64,000 nt of DNA from Aquirufa nivalisilvae. GTDB taxonomy: Bacteria > Bacteroidota > Bacteroidia > Cytophagales > Spirosomataceae. The notes beneath the pieces are model-generated. The model searched no databases and was not told the DNA's origin. It worked only from the letters and a program-made list of their open reading frames with translations. A program made the translations under genes and the position numbers. Positions 1 to 8,014 of this stretch are shown here, piece after piece (positions within the stretch are counted from its first letter, which is position 1; every line of letters starts with the position of its first letter). The DNA lies in contig NZ_SEWX01000003.1 in NCBI RefSeq assembly GCF_004307455.1, positions 1-64,000 of the forward strand, written 5' to 3'.

Positions 1-99
1 TGTCACTAAAATGACGAAGACGTCTTTGTGACACACTTTGAAGATACAACTTTTTGTTGGCCATAATTAATAGATTTTAAGTTTAAAATTTTACTTTTA

Positions 100-127
100 A
101 ACGGTCAACCTATTTCAGGCATTGACA
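100..127 (+). repeat. diverged IS3-type terminal repeat (solo)
   Basis: This 28-bp stretch matches the terminal repeat of the IS3 element (reverse complement of 24595-24622) at 22 of 28 positions by eye, including the block GTCAACCTAT. No transposase lies beside it inside the window. It may be a relic, or the right end of an element lying mostly before base 1. Confidence 0.45.
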
Positions 128-361
128 TCCATTCTACATCCTTCATTCTCCACTCTACATTAATTCTGCTATTCGACATGTTCTACAAGGCATATCGAAT
201 TGTTGATAAAAAGAATCTTCGATTCGCTTTTACCAGAGTATAGGCTTTTTTAAGTTACCATTGGTGGGGAATGTAGATCCTCTGGATTTGTAGTTCGACA
301 TAACATATGTAGAACAGCGTTTCAAAAAACGATACATCACATTTTCTACATTCTACATTGA

Positions 362-520
362 ACGGTTAATCCTAACGAAAGATTGGAACGAAGCTTGAGC
401 GAAGCGGCAGGCGGATATTTGACCCTGCGCATAGGCCATGTGCGATGGCGTCAAAGATTAAAGCCGTAAGCGAAGAGATAATCGGTTCTGCGAAGCAGAA
501 TTCGTCTTAGGATTAACCGT
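362..520. repeat. long inverted-repeat element with nested hairpins
   Basis: The arms at 362-379 (ACGGTTAATCCTAACGAA) and 501-520 are reverse complements except for a two-base insertion. Between them lie an imperfect stem bounded by TTTGAC (418-423) and GTCAAA (450-455) and a perfect stem TTCTGC-GAA-GCAGAA (486-500). The interior is clearly more GC-rich than its flanks. It looks like a repeat-family or structured non-coding element; no function is assigned. Confidence 0.5.
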
Positions 521-539
521 AATCATCTGTTTTTTTTTG

Positions 540-564
540 TTTCTTTTTTTTCAAAAAAAAGAAA
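540..564. repeat. perfect T/A-tract palindrome
   Basis: TTTCTTTTTTTT, one C, then AAAAAAAAGAAA: a perfect 12-bp arm inverted repeat with one central base, directly after a T-run. It could terminate transcription on either strand or simply be a cruciform-prone tract. Confidence 0.5.
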
Positions 565-684
565 TGCCTAAGTAATGGCATTAAAGTAGGGTGCCATATA
601 AAAGAACATGTATTGATTCAATAATTACATATCGGAAAATCCAAAATATTAATGTTCGACAACTACCAACTGAGTTGTCCTAAA

Positions 685-712
685 AACTGTCAACCTATAT
701 CAGGACAAGACA
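685..712 (+). repeat. solo IS3 terminal repeat, exact copy
   Basis: All 28 bases are identical to the reverse complement of 24595-24622, the left terminal repeat of the intact IS3-family element in this window. The sequence inside the end (before 685) does not match the interior of that IS, so only the tip is shared. It may be the remnant of a deleted element or the end of a different element with the same tips. Confidence 0.7.
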
Positions 713-844
713 GAATCTCAATCATTAGACGCCCAAATAGGTTTTTCCTGATTTCAAATATCAGAAAATGCTTAAGGAAATGGAAAGACAGAAATTAATC
801 AGTAATTTTCGGTTACAGCATTATGCAAACCTAAATTACTTCCT

Positions 845-1348
845 ATGGCGATATTCATTGCACCAACAGCCTCAGTAATGGGCCGAGTTTTTATTTCACC
901 TGATGTCTCCATCTGGTACGGTGCAGTCATTCGGGCTGATGTGGAGGAAATTCATTTGGGTGAAGGATGTAATGTCCAAGATAATGCTGTATTACATGCA
1001 GATGAAGGGGATAAAACCATCATTGGAAAATTCGTGACTGTTGGGCATTCTGCTATTGTGCATGGTGCAGAAGTAGGAGAGGGGAGTTTGATCGGCATGC
1101 ATGCCACGGTGTTAAATCGAGCTAAAATAGGCAAATATTGTCTGATTGGGGCACATGCCTTGGTGACGGAAGGGATGGAAATACCGGATTATTCTTTGGT
1201 ACTAGGTACACCAGCCAAGGTAGTTAAAACGCTAAATGAATCGCAGATAGAGCGATTAAAATACGGTCCGCCTCATTATATTAAAATGGGGGAAAAACAT
1301 GCCAAAGGGGAATATCCACTCATCACTCAAGCTGATTTTGAATCATGA
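845..1348 (+). CDS. gamma-carbonic anhydrase family protein (left-handed beta-helix)
   Basis: The 167-residue protein consists almost entirely of hexapeptide repeats that fold as a left-handed beta-helix, as in the YrdA/PaaY/gamma-carbonic anhydrase family; it should be a cytoplasmic trimer. The Cam-type metal and active-site residues can be placed: R30 and D32 (in IRAD), Q45, and the zinc-ligand histidines H51, H68 and H73 with the right spacing. A short C-terminal helix follows GTPAKVVK. Activity as a carbonic anhydrase is possible but many relatives are inactive or act on acyl-CoA. The ATG at 845 gives the normal N-terminus. The stop overlaps the next start by 4 bases (ATGA), so the two are translationally coupled. 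Confidence 0.88.
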   Translation: MAIFIAPTASVMGRVFISPDVSIWYGAVIRADVEEIHLGEGCNVQDNAVLHADEGDKTIIGKFVTVGHSAIVHGAEVGEGSLIGMHATVLNRAKIGKYCLIGAHALVTEGMEIPDYSLVLGTPAKVVKTLNESQIERLKYGPPHYIKMGEKHAKGEYPLITQADFES

Positions 1349-1821
1349 TTGATCTCATTTTAATCCGTCATGCCCATTCAGGGCCCTATGATCAGCCTGA
1401 CAAAGAGCGTCAACTATCCTTGCAAGGGATGGAAGAAATGATTCTTTTGGCCCAAAAGCTCAAATCGGTTCATTTGCCTTCGGGTTTATGGTTATGTTCG
1501 GACGCTAAAAGAACGGTAGAAACAGCTACGGCTTTACGAAGTGAGTTAGGGATTTTGGGTCCCATTAATTTAGATCCTTGCTGGTATCAAGCTTCTGGGC
1601 CTGATTATGTGAATTTGATTGAAAAACAAACGAGGCCTGTGATTTATTTGGTGGCGCATAATCCTTCGATATCTTACGTGGCATCCTATTATTCAGGTAC
1701 ATTGATTCAGATGGAAACGGGGGGCTGTTGTTATTTGCGTTTTCAGTATGCCGACTCGCCCTCGGAATTAAGTAAGGGGGCAGGAGATTTAGTTTTTAAT
1801 TTTAATCCACAGGTAGTCTAA
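1345..1821 (+). CDS. SixA-type histidine phosphatase
   Basis: A 158-residue member of the histidine phosphatase (phosphoglycerate mutase-like) superfamily, short form as in SixA. The RHAHSG motif supplies R8 and the phospho-accepting H9; R56 (in SDAKRT) and H105 (in LVAHNPS) complete the phosphate pocket. SixA removes phosphate from phosphohistidine on signalling proteins; the substrate here is unknown. It overlaps the upstream carbonic-anhydrase-like gene by 4 bases and the following small ORF by 1 base (TAATG), so all three probably come from one transcript. Confidence 0.85.
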   Translation: MIDLILIRHAHSGPYDQPDKERQLSLQGMEEMILLAQKLKSVHLPSGLWLCSDAKRTVETATALRSELGILGPINLDPCWYQASGPDYVNLIEKQTRPVIYLVAHNPSISYVASYYSGTLIQMETGGCCYLRFQYADSPSELSKGAGDLVFNFNPQVV

Positions 1822-1952
1822 TGAATAAAAATCAGAAAATTTTCCGCTGGGTACTCATTTTGTTCACCTTATTGATGGTAGCCTTGGCGATCGACATGGC
1901 TAAAAATACGACCGCACCTTGGAATAAGAAGAAAGTGGAGAAGGGAAGGTGA
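1821..1952 (+). CDS. 43-residue single-pass membrane peptide
   Basis: The start ATG shares its A with the stop of the SixA-like gene (TAATG), a typical coupling arrangement. The predicted product has a positively charged N-terminus (MNKNQKIFRW), one hydrophobic segment (VLILFTLLMVALAI, about residues 11-24) and a basic tail with KNTTAPWNKKK. This looks like a real small inner-membrane protein with the tail in the opposite compartment; the function is unknown. The tight coupling and a sensible protein composition support it, but I cannot check conservation. Confidence 0.55.
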   Translation: MNKNQKIFRWVLILFTLLMVALAIDMAKNTTAPWNKKKVEKGR

Positions 1953-2000
1953 TTAGATATTTGTGTTTAGGGATTGGTGATGCTTTGCTTTGTCAAATTA

Positions 2001-2033
2001 AACTTTGTCAAATTTTCAAAATTTGACAAAGTT
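2001..2033. repeat. 33-bp palindrome, copy A
   Basis: Arms AACTTTGTCAAATTTT and AAAATTTGACAAAGTT around one C: a perfect 16-bp inverted repeat in the gap between the small membrane peptide and the SPFH gene. It shares length, central-base layout and a TGTCAA core with 11307-11339 and 19978-20010. No T-run follows directly, so it is not an obvious terminator. Confidence 0.75.
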
Positions 2034-2180
2034 CCAATTAGATAACATTACTCCTACCTAAATAAATCAAGAATTTTTCCATTTCACTGACCTTAATACC
2101 ACTCATCATTTATTGCCACGATTCGTTAGGGAAAATCCCTAGTTTAAGCTGTTTTTGTAATTTATAATCCCCTAAAAACC

Positions 2181-3122
2181 ATGACTACTTTACTCGTTTT
2201 CGGAATCATTGGCATCTTACTGATATTCTTTAGTTTGGTGACTGTCCAACAAGGTAATATTGCCGTTGTATCCATGTTTGGTAAATACCAGCGCATTCTG
2301 CATCCAGGTTTGAATTTTAAAATACCTCTGATTGAAAGCGTCTTTAAAGTTATTTCCATCCAAAATCGTTCCATTGAATTGGAATTTCAGGCTATCACTA
2401 TTGATCAGGCTAATGTGTATTTTAAATCCATGCTGCTGTATTCCGTTATCAACCAAGAAGAAGAAACCATTAAGAATGTGGCCTACAAATTCATCGATGC
2501 CCAAAGTCTCATGCAAACTTTGGTTAGAACCGTAGAAGGCTCCATTCGTTCTTTTGTGGCTACCAAGCGTCAAAGTGAAATCTTAAGCCTGCGCAAGGAA
2601 ATCGTTTCTTATGTGAAAGACCAAATCGATCAAGTGATGGAGGAATGGGGCTATCACCTTCAAGATTTGCAATTGAATGACATTACTTTTGACGAGGTCA
2701 TTCTAAAATCCATGAGTCAAGTAGTGGCTTCCAATAACTTAAAAGCGGCTGCTGAAAATGAAGGTCAGGCCTTATTAATTACCAAAACCAAAGCTGCCGA
2801 AGCGGAAGGGAATGCCATCAAAATCTCTGCCAATGCGGAGCGTGAAGCGGCTCAATTACGTGGACAAGGCGTTGCCCTTTTTCGTCAAGAAGTAGCCAAA
2901 GGGATGTCGGATGCTGCTCGAGAGATGCAACAGGCCAATTTAGATACTTCAGTGATTTTGTTTTCGATGTGGACAGAAGCCATCAAACAATTTGGAGAAC
3001 AGTCGAACGGAAATGTAATCTTCCTAGATGGTTCAGCTGATAACATGCAAAGAACCATGCAACAAATGATGAGCGTCAATCAATTACAGACAATCAAACA
3101 AAACAAAAAGAAAGAGAGTTAA
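2181..3122 (+). CDS. SPFH/Band 7 domain membrane protein
   Basis: A 313-residue SPFH (stomatin/prohibitin/flotillin/HflK-C) protein. Residues 3-24 form an N-terminal membrane anchor, followed by the Band 7 domain (about 25-190, with the typical VQQGNIAVVSMFGKYQRILHPG opening broken here only by the family pattern) and an Ala/Glu-rich helical region with AEAEGNAIKISANAEREA near 210-230. These proteins oligomerise on the membrane and scaffold microdomains or proteases; the partner is not visible here, as no NfeD-like gene is adjacent. A hairpin shared with the convergent YfiT gene lies at its 3' end. Confidence 0.85.
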   Translation: MTTLLVFGIIGILLIFFSLVTVQQGNIAVVSMFGKYQRILHPGLNFKIPLIESVFKVISIQNRSIELEFQAITIDQANVYFKSMLLYSVINQEEETIKNVAYKFIDAQSLMQTLVRTVEGSIRSFVATKRQSEILSLRKEIVSYVKDQIDQVMEEWGYHLQDLQLNDITFDEVILKSMSQVVASNNLKAAAENEGQALLITKTKAAEAEGNAIKISANAEREAAQLRGQGVALFRQEVAKGMSDAAREMQQANLDTSVILFSMWTEAIKQFGEQSNGNVIFLDGSADNMQRTMQQMMSVNQLQTIKQNKKKES

Positions 3123-3134
3123 TCCTCTCTTTCT
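3111..3134. terminator. bidirectional hairpin between convergent genes
   Basis: Perfect 9-bp stem GAAAGAGAG-TTAATC-CTCTCTTTC, A-rich before and T-rich after, overlapping the 3' end of the SPFH gene and just before the stop of the minus-strand YfiT gene. Confidence 0.55.
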
Positions 3135-3139
3135 TCTCT

Positions 3140-3658
3140 CTATTTAACGGATAAGACATGCGCCAAATGATGGTCGCAGTGCCAAGCATATATTCCTAAT
3201 GCTTTGTCCAAAGGATAAGTAATGCCTCTTTCAGGATTAATATAGGCCTTTTCCCAATCAGATTCTTGGAGCTTGTTTAAAAGATAGACCCAACGCAAAT
3301 GCACATACTTAATTCCTTCCAAAGACCACTCGATAGGAGCTTCGTTGCCATCGGGTAAATTGGCCCAATCTCCCTCTGAATAGGGTTTGATGATGGGATT
3401 TTCTTCCGTCAAGGCTAGTTTGAAACGAATAAAAGAATTCATGTGGCTATCATTGACGTGATGAATTACCTGGCGCGCAGTCCAGCCTCCAGGTCGATAG
3501 TGTTTAGCTAAGGTTTCATCTGACATGTCAGCTACAGCTTGTTTCAATTTTTCAGGAAACTCTGCTAATGTCTTGATCCAAGCAGTTCTAATATCTGGAG
3601 TGATGTTTTCAGGGGCTGAAAACTTGCCAACTGGATATTGTAATGGGTTGATATCCAT
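3140..3658 (-). CDS. YfiT/DinB-family bacillithiol-transferase-like protein
   Basis: A 172-residue DinB/YfiT four-helix-bundle protein. YfiT-family proteins bind a divalent metal through three histidines and are annotated as putative metal-dependent hydrolases or thiol transferases. The likely ligands are H66/H67 (VIHHV), H160 and H163/H164 (WHCDHH). GGWTARQVIHHVNDSH is the family signature. It is the last gene of the operon, starting 4 bases after the Ddl-like gene. The substrate is unknown. Confidence 0.85.
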   Translation of the reverse strand: MDINPLQYPVGKFSAPENITPDIRTAWIKTLAEFPEKLKQAVADMSDETLAKHYRPGGWTARQVIHHVNDSHMNSFIRFKLALTEENPIIKPYSEGDWANLPDGNEAPIEWSLEGIKYVHLRWVYLLNKLQESDWEKAYINPERGITYPLDKALGIYAWHCDHHLAHVLSVK

Positions 3659-3662
3659 AAGA

Positions 3663-5381
3663 TTAAGCCGTTTTAATGTTGGTATAAAATTCAGTGATTT
3701 CTTGTGCTAATTGATGAGTTTGGGCAATTAAAGGATGTACTCCTTTAGAAATAGACTCTAACATTTCTGTAGCAGAATCTTTATTCCATTGAGCTGTATT
3801 CACAGTAATTAATATCTCACCTTCTTCTAAAAGCATGGGAGTTTGAACAATAAAAGCTTGCTTACCGGTGGCCGATAAGGCATGCGCTTGTTTTTTTACT
3901 GCTTCAAAACTCTCTTCTAATTCGTTCGTATTATAGCCCCTTATCTCTAAAAGAACTTTCTCTTGTTGGCTTTGAGCCAAAAGTTCTTCTTTGATAGCTG
4001 CGTCTAATGCTTCTAATTGCTTGCGGATGGCGTGATAATTTTTACCTGTACGCATTCTCTCTCTTAACGATTGGCGAATGAAATAGGTGATAGAGTCGGT
4101 AATAGTTAAGCCGATTTCTGCCATTTGCTTGAATATCAAGGAGCTGGGCGACATGCCTGGTATGGTGTTAGGGTCATGTAAAACCACAACGCCTCCTTCT
4201 GATAAGAAACCGTCAATTCGAGTACAAACACCAAATCCTAAATCATCGAATGCCTGACAAACCATCTTTTGGATTTTTTGTAAGTCCGCTAAGCTAGCAT
4301 CCATAGGAATGCGCTTGCGCGTAGCTTTTGATTTATATTTGGCATTGAAATCAAACACTTCTACCGATTCATCAATGACAATTTCGGTAGGAGGAAGGGC
4401 AACTGTATCACCTTTGGGACTTTGAATCACCCCACAACTAAATTCATTTCCATTGACAAAAGATTCTAACAAAATGGCATCTTCTGAATGGATGGAATGA
4501 ATGCTGGCTTTAGTGACACTTAGTTTAAAATACTCTTGTAAAGTGGCAAGTAAGTCGGCTGGGTGTTGGTAGTTTTGGTGATTAAATCGGACTGGAAAAC
4601 CGATTCCTTCGTCCAAATTCACCATTTTTTGTAATAAAACTAATTTATCGTCTTCCGTGAAATTCAACCAATCTTCTCGGTAAATCTCCTGGATAAATAA
4701 ACACTTTTTGATGGCCTTGTCGAAGTCCTCTAAGGAATCTTTTTTCACAAAAGCCAAACCAATGGAAGAGCCTTGGTGCGGTGCTTTTGCAACAAAAGGA
4801 ATACCAATTTCCTTTTTTACTTGCTCAAATAGCGTTTCTCTACCGTATTTTTCGTAGTCTTCTCGCTGAAGAACAAAGTATTTTTTATCTAAACCAACAC
4901 TCTTTTTTAACCAATCATTTTGCTTGGCTTTGTCGATACCGATGGAAGAACCTAGTAAACCAGGTCCAGAATAAGGTATGCCAAACCATTCCAATAAACC
5001 TTGGATGCTTCCATCTTCGGCAGCAGGGCCATGCATGGCTAGGAATACAAAATCAAAGTATTGAGGGAATTCATGGGGTTGTATTATTTGCCCTATTTCC
5101 GAAATGATTTGTTGGTATTCTTGCTCAGTTAAATCTTTTAATGATTCTATGTACACCGAGAAAATATCGTCTTGAAATCTTTTAGGAGGAAAAAAATCAC
5201 GAATAGAACTTGCATGAATTAGTTCTTCGTTGATTAAAATAAAATTACCTAAACTATCTACAAAAACGGGGACAGGCTTAAAAAGGGCTTTGTTGATGTG
5301 AGCCATAGCTGTTTTCCCACCAGCAAAACTGATTTCACGTTCACGAGCAGGTCCTCCAAAAAATATACCAATGCGCATCAT
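3663..5381 (-). CDS. D-alanine--D-alanine ligase family ATP-grasp protein, extended
   Basis: The N-terminal ~430 residues carry the Ddl fold: FFGGPAREREIS opening, FLAMHGPAAEDGSIQGLLE, SGPGLLGSSIGIDKAK and the ATP-grasp metal region RIDGF plus HDPNTIPGMSPSS. The usual Glu two residues before the Asn is an Asp here, a conservative change. At 572 residues it is about 200 longer than a standard Ddl; the extra C-terminus (from about 440) is charged and helical, with no domain I recognise. It may be a second ligase acting on a D-Ala-like or other peptide substrate. ATG codons lie at 5381 and 5378; either may be used. It starts 5 bases after the nifU-like gene. Confidence 0.75.
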   Translation of the reverse strand: MMRIGIFFGGPAREREISFAGGKTAMAHINKALFKPVPVFVDSLGNFILINEELIHASSIRDFFPPKRFQDDIFSVYIESLKDLTEQEYQQIISEIGQIIQPHEFPQYFDFVFLAMHGPAAEDGSIQGLLEWFGIPYSGPGLLGSSIGIDKAKQNDWLKKSVGLDKKYFVLQREDYEKYGRETLFEQVKKEIGIPFVAKAPHQGSSIGLAFVKKDSLEDFDKAIKKCLFIQEIYREDWLNFTEDDKLVLLQKMVNLDEGIGFPVRFNHQNYQHPADLLATLQEYFKLSVTKASIHSIHSEDAILLESFVNGNEFSCGVIQSPKGDTVALPPTEIVIDESVEVFDFNAKYKSKATRKRIPMDASLADLQKIQKMVCQAFDDLGFGVCTRIDGFLSEGGVVVLHDPNTIPGMSPSSLIFKQMAEIGLTITDSITYFIRQSLRERMRTGKNYHAIRKQLEALDAAIKEELLAQSQQEKVLLEIRGYNTNELEESFEAVKKQAHALSATGKQAFIVQTPMLLEEGEILITVNTAQWNKDSATEMLESISKGVHPLIAQTHQLAQEITEFYTNIKTA

Positions 5382-5386
5382 GCAAC

Positions 5387-5641
5387 TTAAGATTGTACGG
5401 TTTGACTTAACTCTTCTACTGAAATGATTTCGGGAACTTCTCGGCGAATGGCTTCCTCCACTCCGGCTTTAAAAGTCATGGCAGACATGTTGCACGACTT
5501 ACAAGCACCTAATAAATTAAGTTTTAGGCGATTGTCTTCCGTAATCTCAACGATTTCCACATTGCCACCGTCGGCAATCAGATAGGGCCGTATGGAATCA
5601 AGGGCTGCTTGTACTTTAGAGTATAGAGGGTGGTTTTCCAT
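5387..5641 (-). CDS. NifU-like Fe-S scaffold protein
   Basis: An 84-residue stand-alone NifU C-terminal (Nfu) domain with the CxxC pair C47 and C50 in LGACKSCNMS, which holds a bridging [4Fe-4S] cluster in a dimer. It would deliver clusters to apo-proteins. The gene lies 3 bases after mrp, another Fe-S cluster carrier, which supports a role in cluster assembly or transfer. The length is normal for the short Nfu form of Bacteroidota. Confidence 0.88.
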   Translation of the reverse strand: MENHPLYSKVQAALDSIRPYLIADGGNVEIVEITEDNRLKLNLLGACKSCNMSAMTFKAGVEEAIRREVPEIISVEELSQTVQS

Positions 5642-5644
5642 GGA

Positions 5645-6727
5645 TTATTGACGTGGCGTAGACGCGTTTCTAATAGCAATTTGTTGGGCTAAATTAGCAG
5701 CAATGGTCGCAAATGCCGTGGCACTTGGTCCTTCCGTTGAGGCTATAGGCTTACCTTCATCCCCCGCTTCACGGATGGCTTGAATTAAAGGAACTTCACC
5801 TAAGAAAGGCACTTTGTATTTTTCTGCCAATTTTTTACCTCCATCTTTACCGAATAAGTAATACTTGTTATCGGGTAATTCCGCAGGTGTAAAATAGGCC
5901 ATATTTTCAACTAAACCTAAAATGGGCACATTGATGCCTGCTTGATTGAAGAACTGCAAACCTTTGGTGGCATCTGATAAAGCTACTTTTTGTGGAGTAG
6001 TTACAATAACCGCACCTGTCAGTTTAATCAATTGAACTAAAGTTAAGTGAATATCAGAAGTCCCTGGAGGTAGGTCAATCAATAAATAATCTAATTCATC
6101 CCAATTGGTATCTCCAAAAAACTGACGTAAGGCTTGCGTCATCATGGGACCTCTCCAAGGCACAGGACTATCACTAGGAGCTAAAAAGCCCATGGAAATC
6201 ATTTTTATGCCATATTGCATGATGGGTTGAATGCGGTTTTTACCATTGACTTCTTGAACCAAAGGTTGTAATTCCTCCGCACCAAACATCACAGGAATGG
6301 AAGGGCCTGAAATATCTGCATCTAAAATTCCGACCTTAGCACCACTTTGTTTTAAAGCCATGGCTAGGTTGGCCGTAACTGTTGATTTACCTACTCCTCC
6401 TTTGCCAGAAGCTACGGCAATCACATTTTTTACTCCAGGAATCAATGGGTCAGAAGAAGCTAAACTCGTCACTTCTGCCGTCATATTGATGCTTATTTTC
6501 AGGTCAGGGTGTACCAAACGATGGATGGCTTCCTCGCAATCTTGTCTGATTTTTTCTTTTAATGGACAGGCTGGAGTCGTTAATACAACAGTGAAACGAA
6601 CTTCACCAATACCTAATTCCACATCTTTAATCATGCCCAAAGTGACCAAATCCTTTTTAAGGTCGGGCTCTTGAACGGTACTTAAGGCACCTAAAATGAT
6701 TTCTTTACTTACGCTTAATTCTCCCAT
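5645..6727 (-). CDS. mrp: Mrp/NBP35 family P-loop ATPase
   Basis: An Mrp/ApbC-type Fe-S carrier ATPase: an N-terminal MIP18 (DUF59) domain of about 90 residues, then a ParA/MinD-like P-loop domain with the deviant Walker A GKGGVGKS (about residues 108-115 from this start) and DYLLIDLPPGTSD. I start at the ATG at 6727. A longer reading frame begins with TTG at 6754, but that codon lies inside a TATATTTG promoter element (6752-6759). The CxxC that carries the cluster in many homologues is absent: the region reads ENMAYFTPAEL. The neighbouring Nfu gene fits the pathway. Confidence 0.88.
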   Translation of the reverse strand: MGELSVSKEIILGALSTVQEPDLKKDLVTLGMIKDVELGIGEVRFTVVLTTPACPLKEKIRQDCEEAIHRLVHPDLKISINMTAEVTSLASSDPLIPGVKNVIAVASGKGGVGKSTVTANLAMALKQSGAKVGILDADISGPSIPVMFGAEELQPLVQEVNGKNRIQPIMQYGIKMISMGFLAPSDSPVPWRGPMMTQALRQFFGDTNWDELDYLLIDLPPGTSDIHLTLVQLIKLTGAVIVTTPQKVALSDATKGLQFFNQAGINVPILGLVENMAYFTPAELPDNKYYLFGKDGGKKLAEKYKVPFLGEVPLIQAIREAGDEGKPIASTEGPSATAFATIAANLAQQIAIRNASTPRQ

Positions 6728-6751
6728 GAATGCTTTATCTCTATCAAACCT

Positions 6752-6759
6752 CAAATATA
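6752..6759 (-). promoter_or_regulatory. -7 element TAnnTTTG for mrp
   Basis: The minus strand reads TATATTTG here, matching the Bacteroidota -7 consensus TAnnTTTG, about 24 bases upstream of the mrp ATG. No well-spaced -33 TTTG is seen. It argues against the TTG start for mrp. Confidence 0.4.
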
Positions 6760-6790
6760 AGGTATTTTCACCTTTGTTGGCCTTTCAAAA

Positions 6791-7762
6791 TTAACTAATT
6801 GATAAAATTCGAGCTTGAATGGCTTGGACTATTTTGCTGGAATCATAGCTGAGGGAAGGACTTGAAAATTCGGCTTTACATTGTGCTAAACTTTGCAAAT
6901 AAAGTGCTTTTTTGGCTGGATGGAATTGATGGTTTAGGGTTTGGAAAACAGATTTCCATTTTTTTTCAATGTTCAATAAGTCCTTACTGAAATAGCATTC
7001 TGTGAATTTTTGCCAAATATATTCTTCTGCCGTGTTATTGGGATGAATCATGTCGGATGCATAAAAACGATAATCTCGCAGTTCATCCATCATGATTTCA
7101 TATGCTGGGAAATACTCCACTTGAGCATGATTGTTTTTCAAGGTTTCGGCTGCCAAACGAAGTATTGCTTTGGAAACTGCGTTTTCTGGTATCCCATCTT
7201 TCGTGTGTCTAACGGGAGAAACGCTTAGAATGATACGCAATTCAGGATTTTTCTTGCCTATTTTTTGTATAAAATCTTGAAAGCTGTTTACTATTTCATC
7301 GACGGTCGACAAGCGTTTTTCGAAAGAATTAGCAGTTTGTTTATGGCAATTGGCGATAGGTCTTTTTAATTTTTTATCCCAATAATAATAAGCCGTCCCC
7401 CAAGTGATCAATAAAAACTGAGATTGTCCGAGGCATCTTTTGACTACTTGTTGACGCTGCTGAATCAATTCCATCAAATCAGTTGGGTCCGTAGCACAAA
7501 GACTAGAATGATAATCTGGATGTAACCAAATGCCCTGTTGATTCACTAATTCTATCGGAGAAAGTTTATCCGTTTGAAGGGCTTTTAGGATCGCATTGGG
7601 ATGAAATAATGTTCCAAATGGCTGGTTAATGATGTTTATGGGTAAATTTTCCATTCTTTTGCCCATGTTTTCGGCAAAGCAAGAACCTAGGCTGAGAACT
7701 TGAGATGTAGACTCTATTTTTTGGGAAGATTCAGGGATGGAAAAAGAAGTAGTAAACTGCAT
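6791..7762 (-). CDS. GSCFA domain-containing protein
   Basis: A 323-residue protein with the naming motif GSCFA at residues 26-30 (LSLGSCFAENMGKRM) and a later block ASDMIHPNNTAEEYIW. GSCFA proteins look like SGNH/GDSL hydrolases: S27 would be the nucleophile and the D..H pair in SDMIHP the rest of the triad. The substrate is unknown. No signal peptide is visible. It is the first gene of the operon with mrp, nifU-like, the Ddl-like ligase and yfiT, with 63 bases between its stop and the mrp ATG, where mrp has its own promoter-like element. Confidence 0.85.
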   Translation of the reverse strand: MQFTTSFSIPESSQKIESTSQVLSLGSCFAENMGKRMENLPINIINQPFGTLFHPNAILKALQTDKLSPIELVNQQGIWLHPDYHSSLCATDPTDLMELIQQRQQVVKRCLGQSQFLLITWGTAYYYWDKKLKRPIANCHKQTANSFEKRLSTVDEIVNSFQDFIQKIGKKNPELRIILSVSPVRHTKDGIPENAVSKAILRLAAETLKNNHAQVEYFPAYEIMMDELRDYRFYASDMIHPNNTAEEYIWQKFTECYFSKDLLNIEKKWKSVFQTLNHQFHPAKKALYLQSLAQCKAEFSSPSLSYDSSKIVQAIQARILSIS

Positions 7763-8014
7763 AAATGATTGACAATTGTGCTTAATGGGCCTGCTAATAT
7801 TAACGAGAAAGGTCCATTTTTAATATGATTGAAATGCTTGAATTTTGATTTTCAAGGTACAAAAGAGGCCGTTTGATAAGCAATATATTGAATTTTGAAG
7901 GAATTAAAGGTAGGATATGAACCTGATTGTGCATTAATTTCTTTGGACAATAGTATTTTTTGACGGTAGTTTTGAATTCGTCTTGGATTCTATTTCGAAT
8001 CTGCTTGAAATCAA

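Larger units (their letters stand above)
1..844. other. non-coding region with IS-end-like repeats and hairpins
   Basis: I see no convincing gene in this 844-base stretch. It holds two same-orientation sequences resembling the end of the IS3 element found at 24.6 kb (100-127 and 685-712), words of the type ATTCTACATTC near 130-165 and 343-358 that also occur at 55.1 kb, a long inverted repeat (362-520) with smaller hairpins inside, and a perfect T-rich/A-rich palindrome (540-564). The mix looks like old mobile-element debris upstream of the first operon. Confidence 0.6.

Noticed and set aside
1-33. TGTCAC/GTGACA bounded sequence at the window start, also 33 bases
   Set aside because: Only 11 of 16 pairs form and the TGTCAA core is missing, so I do not count it in the 33-bp palindrome family.
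6728-6754. TTG start for mrp nine codons upstream
   Set aside because: The codon lies within a TATATTTG promoter element; the ATG at 6727 gives the family-like N-terminus.
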